Assembly: GCA_964017235.1 (NCBI GenBank)
Contig: OZ024940.1
Location: 28,762,573-28,826,572 of the forward strand
Source: Sabellastarte sp. h YS-2021
Taxonomy: Eukaryota > Annelida > Polychaeta > Sabellida > Sabellidae
Length of the DNA: 64,000 nucleotides
Direction of reading: 5' to 3'
Shown: one piece after another, positions 56,985 to 64,000 of the stretch
Numbering within the stretch: the first letter of the stretch is position 1
How the letters are laid out: every line of letters begins with the position of its first letter
Notes under the pieces: generated by a model
The model's input: only the letters and a program-made list of their open reading frames with translations
What the model was told of the DNA's origin: nothing
Databases searched by the model: none
Translations under genes and position numbers: made by a program

Positions 56985-58428
56985 ATGGCCACTTCAACAG
57001 TCAACCCTCTAGAAGAGGCTTACACTGACCCACATATCTTAAGGTGCCTTCACACTTTCTGCTACCAGTGTATCCAGGACAGTAAACAGGGAAACAGAGT
57101 CCAGTGCCCAGAATGTAGGCAACACACCAACCTCAGTGAGGCGAAGAAAGACTTCAACATGGAGAGTCTTTGTGAAATCTACAAAAACACATCACAAAAG
57201 AATAATAAACCTCATGAAACTTTATGTGACTTGTGTGAGGATTCCACTAAGCCTGTGCAATTCTTTTGTACAAATTGTGAAGAATGTTTATGTGCCAGTT
57301 GTTCCAAGGCTAACAGAAAGAGGAAAGTAAGTAAAACCCACAAATTCATAACCTTTATTGACTTATAAAAATCCAAAAGACAAGAAATGTATAAATATAT
57401 TAAAACCATGAAAGATGAAGAGAGAGAAATGGATTTATAATGGACAACAGCAGAGAATATATAGAAAACATCAGTTATTAGAATACAATGCCATGAACTC
57501 ATTTCTACTGGCATAAAGTTGTGTTTATGCTTAATTACCAGAACACTTCAGTTTTAAAAACCTTCTATCCAAGCATAAACTGAGTGTCTCAAAGAAGTGA
57601 GATAACAGAAGTTACTTCATCTTTTTGTACTTTCAGAAGAGAAAAGAAATCCATCCAAGATACACAGAAGTGAAATGTGCAGATGTAGGATTTTGGCTAA
57701 CTAAACTGTGTGTGTACAGAGATGAGCTGTGGGTGGGGGCTGGGGACAAGGGTGTGTTTGTTTATAACTCAGATTTACAACAGCTAAAACACATAATAAC
57801 TGAGCATTTTAAGTGGGTCACAGGTGTCTGTAAAACAGACAAAGATCTCATTGTGTGTGACAGAGAAACAGGTCTCCATGTTTTGAACCAGCAAGGTGAT
57901 TACCTTAAACAGATCTGTTCTGGTCACTTTAGTGACTCGAGTGTCACTAAAAACACACTCTTTGGTTTAGAATTTGTAAAACAACAAATTCATTTGTTCA
58001 GTAACTCTCAGAAAGGCTGGGTGAAAGACAGAGAGTTGAACCTGCTAGGTTACAGTAAAGGTTTTAGAGGCGAGAGATTGTGTACAACCAGCACTTGTAT
58101 CTATGTAAGCTCTTGTAACACCCACTGTGTATGTGTTTACTCCCTGACTGGGGAGATTCTTTACAAAATAGGGGACCAGGGTCAGGGTGAAGGGTTGGAA
58201 GCAGGCAAGTTGAACAATCCTGTACTCAGTGATGTGGACAGTGGGGGGAAGTTACTGCTATGTGACTTTGATAACCACAGGTTACAGGCGTTTGACCCCC
58301 AGACTAGACAGTGGGCTGTAATTCATGGACTGGAGGGGTTAGAGTGGCCTCAGTGTGCTGGGCTGGGGCACAAACACCTCTGGGTGGGGACTTTTGCAAA
58401 TGAATTACATAAATATGAAGCACAGTAA
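56985..58428 (+). pseudogene. TRIM-like copy B: N-terminally degraded paralogue with intact propeller exon
   Basis: Begins MATSTVNPLEE but lacks the 10 codons HISCSVCLEV present in copy A, so the first two RING zinc ligands are gone. The frame stops at 57368 just after the B-box region. Most of the coiled coil and the exon 1 donor are deleted or decayed between 57370 and 57560. Exon 2 (57637-58428, acceptor TACTTTCAG) is fully open: 263 aa, starting KRKEIHPRYTEVKCADVGF and ending LHKYEAQ and TAA, the same length as in copy A. Either the loss is recent, or a propeller-only product is still made. No start codon for the latter is evident beyond one at 57625, 12 bases upstream of the exon. Confidence 0.85.
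57637..58428 (+). CDS. Intact propeller exon of copy B
   Basis: 264 codons including the stop, with no interruption, and blade motifs (GGKLLLCDFDNHRLQAF) retained. Its openness contrasts with the decay of exon 1. Treat it as a pseudogene part unless transcripts show otherwise. Confidence 0.55.
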   Translation, partial: KRKEIHPRYTEVKCADVGFWLTKLCVYRDELWVGAGDKGVFVYNSDLQQLKHIITEHFKWVTGVCKTDKDLIVCDRETGLHVLNQQGDYLKQICSGHFSDSSVTKNTLFGLEFVKQQIHLFSNSQKGWVKDRELNLLGYSKGFRGERLCTTSTCIYVSSCNTHCVCVYSLTGEILYKIGDQGQGEGLEAGKLNNPVLSDVDSGGKLLLCDFDNHRLQAFDPQTRQWAVIHGLEGLEWPQCAGLGHKHLWVGTFANELHKYEAQ

Positions 58429-59331
58429 TAGAGTGTTAGTGTACATGTATTACTAGTGTTAGAACTCATCCCCCAATTCTCACAGTCCATTACTGAACCA
58501 ACTTTCTGAGCAGTAATAGATCGAAACCCCTTTTGGGCTTGTTTTCTCATAGTTTCAACAGCATTGATATTGTTACCAATTTCAAAACTTCGGAACACCC
58601 AAGACCTCCTTTCACAAGAGATAATTTAATGTCTAATTAAAATTAAAAATTTCTATGTACAATATTATCTACTTTGAAAATATTTATATGATTAATGTTT
58701 GTATAAGAATTACTCTCAAGTTAATTAAGATTAAGTCAGTCCTCTGTAACTCACAAGTTTTCTCAAGTAAGCTGTTTTTGTCCTTATTCTAGTCACAGTG
58801 ACTGGTTGTATACAGTTTTGCTATTTTAGGTTTTTGTTATAGGTTAATAATTTATTTTTTCAGGTTAAAACACTTTAAAACTTGTGCTTTGGAATTTAAT
58901 TTTCTCAAAATCTGCACATTGTGTCTTTTAATTTTGAGATTTCAACAACTACAGACAAGTCTATCTAAAACTCTTTTTACCTAAAGGGAATCATTTAGTA
59001 TTTATATTTTAGTTTTATATCTATATCTTCATAAAATTACAAAACTCCTGTCACAGAAAATTACCAGAATAGAACAAATTAGTATTTTTTGGACATTATT
59101 TACAGGTAATCTATGTGACCGGTTTTATAAGATGGAGTTTATTTCAGAAATGAGGTCACTTGCTGGTGGAAAATTTGTCCCCTGTCTTGTCACAATGACC
59201 TCTGACTGTTCTGTAAATACATCAAATTGAACTAATTGTACTTTTAAATAATATTCATTCAAATATCATTAATTTTCAATATTTCACTGAAATTAAAATA
59301 CTTTTCAAGAATTTCTAAGTATTTCTATTTA

Positions 59332-59337
59332 AATAAA
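59332..59337 (+). terminator. Poly(A) signal remnant of TRIM-like copy B
   Basis: AATAAA at the position equivalent to 53041 in copy A. The duplication is recognisable to about 59450. Confidence 0.5.
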
Positions 59338-60045
59338 GCTAGGGAAACAATATGTAATATGTGTTACAAATGAACAGTAACTACACTTTGTACACACAGT
59401 TTAGTGGCTCTATGGGTCATTTAATACACACACAGGAGTGTGTAAACAAGAATAAATTGTCAATATAAGAATGGTTTATTTGTTTTAAGGCTTTTATATT
59501 TAAGACAAAAATAGAAAATAAAAAGGAAATGTGAACGTACTTGATTTTGATTTTTAACTATTTTTGTTATATGAGAATCTTACTGGGTTATTATATAATA
59601 TTAATATTATTTATATAACCAACAGCAGCTAGACAACAGACAAGTCTAGCAACAGATGTCAGGTGATTATTAGATTCTGTTTGTATGTTTTCAAGAGTAA
59701 AAAAAAAACAAACGGCTGCACAGATTTGTCTCAAATTTTATTGTAGGTGGGCCTTCCAACAGGACAGAATTAATTTTGGAAATGACCCATAACCATTTCT
59801 GGATCCAGGTTTTTGATCATTGTAACATTGGCATTGGTAGGGGGAACAATAGCTATCTCTTATTCCAAATAAAGAGTTGATACACCACCCCATTGTCCAA
59901 GTATTTATGTAAAGAACACACTGGAGTTAGCTGACGATGATAGACAAGTGACCACAGCAGTAGCGGGGGTATTGGGCCATAATGGAGGTATGCTCTGTCT
60001 GAGTGTTCTTGTACATCTCTTATATAACAGTTTTTAGTCCATGAA

Positions 60046-60253
60046 TCTCACCTCTGAGGCCGGGGTTCGGTTCCCGGCACTTGCCTTAAGTGGAAAAGCT
60101 GGTAGTTGCTTGCCGTTGGTCGGCAGTTTACAGTACAGAACCTTGACACCAACTGTATGTACTGGTTTCCTCTGCCCTTCCAACTACCTGTCGTGATATG
60201 ACCTGTACAGTGTTGAAAGCGACGTAAAACCCCAAATAAATAAATAAATAAAT
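60046..60253 (+). repeat. SINE family A, head-truncated
   Basis: Starts inside the head (ATCTCACCTCTGAGGCCGG) and ends in (AAAT)n. Target duplication tagtccatgaa at 60035-60045 and 60254-60264. Confidence 0.9.
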
Positions 60254-60577
60254 TAGTCCATGAAATTTATATACAACACCATTTTATGTTATTACAATAA
60301 GGGAAGTCATAATTTTTCTGAATTTTCTTATAAAAATAATTGATTCATTTAGCGTCTGATCTGATTTAAGAAAAATCACCTTTTTGAAAAAAAAATACTT
60401 CGCATAAATTTTTACATTGGAGTCCAAGTCCAACCTGGTGCCTTAAAATTATAACAAAGTTGAAGTTTTTTTAATAGAAAAGGGCATATTGTGATGGTTT
60501 CTCAGCTATTGCCACATGTTGTCATGAGGTGGGTTCAAAACCACTACGAAATTCAAATTCAAAGTTGGAGTCTTACA

Positions 60578-60618
60578 ACCCGTTCGACAGCCAAGGTCAT
60601 ATTGGGACAGGCCTCAAC
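60578..60618 (-). repeat. SINE tail fragment
   Basis: CCGTTCGACAGCCAAGGTCA followed by TATTGGGACAGG, the shared SINE B/C tail in reverse. Confidence 0.5.
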
Positions 60619-60649
60619 ATTGAAATAAATTTATCATTAATGTAAACGG

Positions 60650-61345
60650 TATTATCTCACTATTTGGCAAAGCTCACATTAATGTTGAATACTTACTTTT
60701 TAAAAGCTTTTGTATGGCACTGTATGGATCCAGCAAATGGAATTTTGATAGCAAAGGAGTAAGGAAGTTCTATGTAACTTGGCGCGAATGTAATCGGCGT
60801 CTTTTGAATCTACCCAATTTGACACATTGCAGATATCTTCCACTGATTTGTGAGGACATTCCTGTACATTTACAGCTATATAAGAGGTTTAATAAATATA
60901 TGTTTAACCTCACAAGAAGTAGTAATCCTTTGCTTAGGTTGTGTTTAGAATTTAAAGTCAGCATTTAAATTTAATTTCACAAGATTTAGGATGTACTAGA
61001 GAGTTGGTTTGCTCTTCCCCAGGTTGTTTCAAGCAGTTGTTGAACATTTATGAATCTTCCATGTACAATGAACAGGATAGGCTAATAACTGGAAATATCA
61101 AAGATTTAATATATATAAGAGATGCAAAATGTACTAGATTTACTGAATCAGAAATTAACTTTATGCTAAAGCATTTATGTACAGAGTAATGTTTCTACTT
61201 TTTTCATGAAGTTTTTTTTGTGTGGGTGTGTGTGAGTGGGTGTGTGTGTGTGTGTTTGTTTGACAATGTAATGAATTTTTTTTTGCCCTAACTTTTGTGT
61301 CTGTGCCCTGAGCACGATATATATGAATAAATAAATAAATAATTT
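60650..61345 (+). mobile_element. LINE 3' end (second clade)
   Basis: The frame 60714-60968 carries the C-terminal LINE motif MALYGSSKWNFDS, KFYVTWRECNRRLLNLP, THCRYLPLICEDIP. After a frame change, 61004-61189 continues with ARDAKCTRF-like sequence. The tail is (ATAAATAA)n at 61325-61343, preceded by GAGCACGATATATATG. 5'-truncated and frameshifted. Confidence 0.75.
61215..61260. repeat. (TG)n microsatellite
   Basis: Impure TG repeat within the LINE 3' region. Confidence 0.7.
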
Positions 61346-61783
61346 TTGTCCTTTCGTATTTCATCTGCCTCATTCATTTACCAAAGCTGAATTTAGAGTG
61401 ATTGTTTTTCCTGATTTTATCTTTAACAAATTTATTTGAAAATATTCATATCCTATTTTTGCAAAAACCTACATTACCTCATGTTCAATATCCTATTATG
61501 TTTTCAAGAAATGTACTTAAGTGTTGACCCACAAAAAAAATCCCACAACTAAAATTAGATATTACAGAGAATATTTACACATGTTTGAAGTTTCTTTTCA
61601 GTATTTATCAATTATAACACTTTTTATTTAGAATTACCTCATGTTGAACCTCTTCGTATGTTTTCAAGAAATGTATTATGTGTATATTTAGTATCACAGG
61701 TGTGTAACAAATATACCTGTCTGTGGATTTTTAAATAATCTCTCAAATTCAGAATCAAAATAATTATAACGTAGTTAACAAGC

Positions 61784-61933
61784 ATGGAAACAAAGTCACC
61801 TGTTCAGTTTCTTTGTTTTGTCTGTTTGGGAACTGCAATCTTGTTTGGAATCTTGCAGACTTTAACCCACAGAAGATTTCTATCACTTAGTGAACGGTTT
61901 GTGAACCAGCAACAAGAATTAGATGAACACCAG
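61784..61933 (+). CDS. Weak candidate first exon of a membrane protein
   Basis: The frame from ATG 61784 starts METKSPVQFLCFVCLGTAIL and continues FGILQTLTHRRF: a short N-terminus, one hydrophobic segment of about 18 residues and then basic residues, as in a type II signal anchor. CAG|GTAATT at 61933 could be a donor; without splicing the frame stops at 62071 (95 aa). No homologue is recognised and no downstream exon is seen before the window ends. It may be a chance frame. Confidence 0.25.
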
Positions 61934-62150
61934 GTAATTTTAGAAAACATCTTTCAGAATTCTATCAGGATAGTTGAAAACAGTACAGATGTTACAGATA
62001 TCTTGATTCTGAGTTCAAAGAAAAATGAGGACGATCAAACTTTTGCAAATGTTAACTTCCACAGGCTCTAGCAGAAATATTTAGGTAAGAATGTTAATAT
62101 TTTTCTTAAATCTGCTTGGAATTTATTCCCACATTTTCCATGATGTACAA

Positions 62151-62386
62151 AGGGGCCACGGTGGGAGAGTAGTAACACTCTCCCCTCCCACCTCTGAGGC
62201 CGGAGTTCGGTTTCTGGCCCTACCTCAAATGGGAAAGTTGCTGGTAGTTGCTTGCCATTTGTCAGCAGTTTACAGTACAGAACTTTGACCAACTGTGTAT
62301 ACAGATTTCCTCTGCCCTTCCAACTACCTGTCGTGGTTTTACCTGTACAGTATTGAAAGCGACATAAAATCCAAATAAATAAATAA
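62151..62386 (+). repeat. SINE family A, full length, diverged
   Basis: Complete with (AAAT)n tail. Target duplication atgatgtacaa at 62140-62150 and 62387-62397. Confidence 0.9.
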
Positions 62387-62399
62387 ATGATGTACAAGT

Positions 62400-63769
62400 T
62401 TAATAGATTGCTTCAATATTCTGTACTGTAAACTACTGGACGCAGCTACTGAAAAAAAATTTCTACTGAGGGTTAGAACTGAGATTCAAACGTTTATCCA
62501 TTATGCTTTGTAGTGAGCATTATGGAGCAGACAATAGGTATACAAGGCATTTTTCACATAGCTTTTCAACCAGATTCACTGACAGACACAAGCCATGGTA
62601 AAAGTGGAGTTTAACACTGATTTTTGCCATGTCAGTTAACTGAGTGGGTGGAGGAAGACAGTGTATACCAGTTGGTCAACATCATGGTCTGATAACCATT
62701 GAGCCTTGGGAAGCAAGTATGAAGTTTCTCACTTCAGATCTGACAGAGAATTGAAGCCAAGGGCTCAACGGCTAGATGTGAGTGTGTTTATCTTCTCTAC
62801 CAGCGTTCCTCCATTTTTGGATTGATGCAAATATGCGTAGTTAAAGGTGATGTTATTACCTCCACCATGAGGTTCTACCTTTGGTTGCATTTTTTTTGTT
62901 TGTTTGTTCATGGGTACCAATGAAAGGATCTAAATGAAAGTTTTTACATGGGCTGGGATAGAAGTGATTAAATTTTGTGAAAGATTAGGATCAATTTCTG
63001 GTTTTAAATCCATAATTTTGAAATGGTCCATTTTCAGTGTACTTATCAATGGCTTTGGGATTTCTGGTTGACATTACTCCCAAAATAGTGCGTGACTTTT
63101 CATGGATTTTTTTATGCAGGTAGGGTCTGGCAAAAGGAAGACGTGATGGCAATTTGAGACAGGTCCAGATTATATTCTTGATTTAAAAAATAAAAATCCT
63201 GAATATCCAGAAATGTCTCCCTAGTGGGGAGGTCTGCTCTCTATGAATTATTTCTAGTTTAGAAGATGTCATACTAATAAGGAAAGTTAAAATCTTTCAT
63301 ATTTTCAGTTGTGACATCATGGTTATAAATAATTTTATTTAAAGTCAGGGTATTGCAAATAACTTTTATAAAATCATAAAATATTAAAGTCAATTAATAT
63401 ATTTGTGGTGTATTTGTTTGACAATTAAATACTTCATTGTGAATAATTTCAAATACCAGCAGATCAGGCCTACATAATTGCTAAGCAAATATGAAACACT
63501 TGTCTTGATTTTTCATTAATATTGATGGATTTAGGTACTCTGCACTAATGAGGAAATAACGTGTTCTATTTTCAAACAAATGCACTGAAAAAGTAAGTAA
63601 TAGGACTATATGTTCACAAATGTTAAAATGTAAATTGAATAAAATAAAATGTATAACGCAATTAATTTGTAACACATGTTCAGTTAAAAGACATTTTAAA
63701 GGGAAGTTTACTTGTCATGGGTCTATATTTCAAGTAGCTATATTTTAATTATATCAAGAAACAAGGCCG
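62400..63769. other. Gene-free stretch with a possible dispersed repeat
   Basis: The segment 62850-63245 begins TTACCTCCACCATGAGGTT and ends near GGGGAGGTCTGCTCTCTATG, which resembles the ends of a repeat scattered through many animal genomes. I cannot assign it further. The rest is AT-rich with no supported gene. Confidence 0.35.
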
Positions 63770-63945
63770 AAAGGAGTTTCAGTCTGCTAGTGCGAGCCAC
63801 AAAGCCCTCAGAGACATGAGTAGTGCACTGAGGTGGTCACCCATCCCAGTACTAACGTAGCCCATTGCCGCTTAACTTCAGTGAACAGACAGATGTTCAT
63901 CACACAATTCCTGAAAGTCTGGAGACAAAAAAAGTGTTCCCCAGA
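63770..63945 (-). repeat. 5S rRNA-derived SINE, second copy
   Basis: On the minus strand: GTCTCCAGACTTTCAGGAAT, then GAAGTTAAGCGGCAATGGGC and GTTAGTACTGGGATGGGTGA, then CCACCTCAGTGCACTACTC. The flanks match the copy at 6990-7150, which defines the family rather than a 5S gene. Confidence 0.75.
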
Positions 63946-64000
63946 AGTCCTTGCCTCGATAGAGCTTGTGTTAAATTTACAGACTGAGTTAATTTACTTG

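Overview
The window is metazoan nuclear DNA: AT-rich, intron-rich, and crowded with short interspersed repeats. The combination of a RING/B-box/coiled-coil/beta-propeller gene family, abundant tRNA-headed SINEs, a 5S-headed SINE, DIRS-type retroelements and hAT-like MITEs points to a lophotrochozoan, most likely a bivalve mollusc. That is inference from gene style, not a database match.

One host gene dominates. From about 41.2 kb down to 7.77 kb on the minus strand lies a complete 16-exon ATIC (PURH) gene, the bifunctional AICAR transformylase/IMP cyclohydrolase of purine synthesis. I placed all 16 exons with GT-AG borders and matching phases; from ATG 41040 they give 590 aa, against 592 in human as I recall it. 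Its introns hold nearly everything else between 8 and 41 kb: about a dozen SINEs, at least eight hAT-like MITEs, a 3.0-kb hAT transposon (34.2-37.2 kb), and in intron 7 a nested stack (16.99-30.46 kb) in which a recent DIRS element sits in a tandem array inside an older, decayed DIRS element, itself inside a small TIR element.

The most unusual feature is that several ATIC introns carry minisatellites or degenerate duplications that start exactly at a splice junction and copy that junction, exon bases included: exon 11 acceptor (40-bp unit), exon 8 donor (31-bp unit), exon 4 donor (21-bp unit), and weaker cases at exons 5, 9 and 16. The repeats therefore hold many decoy splice sites. I know of no description of this.

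Right of ATIC (41.5-47 kb) lie a piggyBac-like MITE, a foldback element, SINEs and an unexplained 1.4-kb stretch. From 47 to 59.5 kb comes a tandem duplication of a TRIM-like gene: copy A (49.45-52.02 kb, plus) is intact with 607 aa in two coding exons; copy B (56.98-58.43 kb) has lost RING zinc ligands and most of its coiled coil but keeps an open beta-propeller exon. The 5' flank of this family recurs in inverted orientation at 1.0-3.2 kb, on the other side of ATIC. The last 5 kb hold LINE 3' ends, SINEs, one weak candidate membrane-protein exon (61.8 kb) and a 5S-headed SINE.
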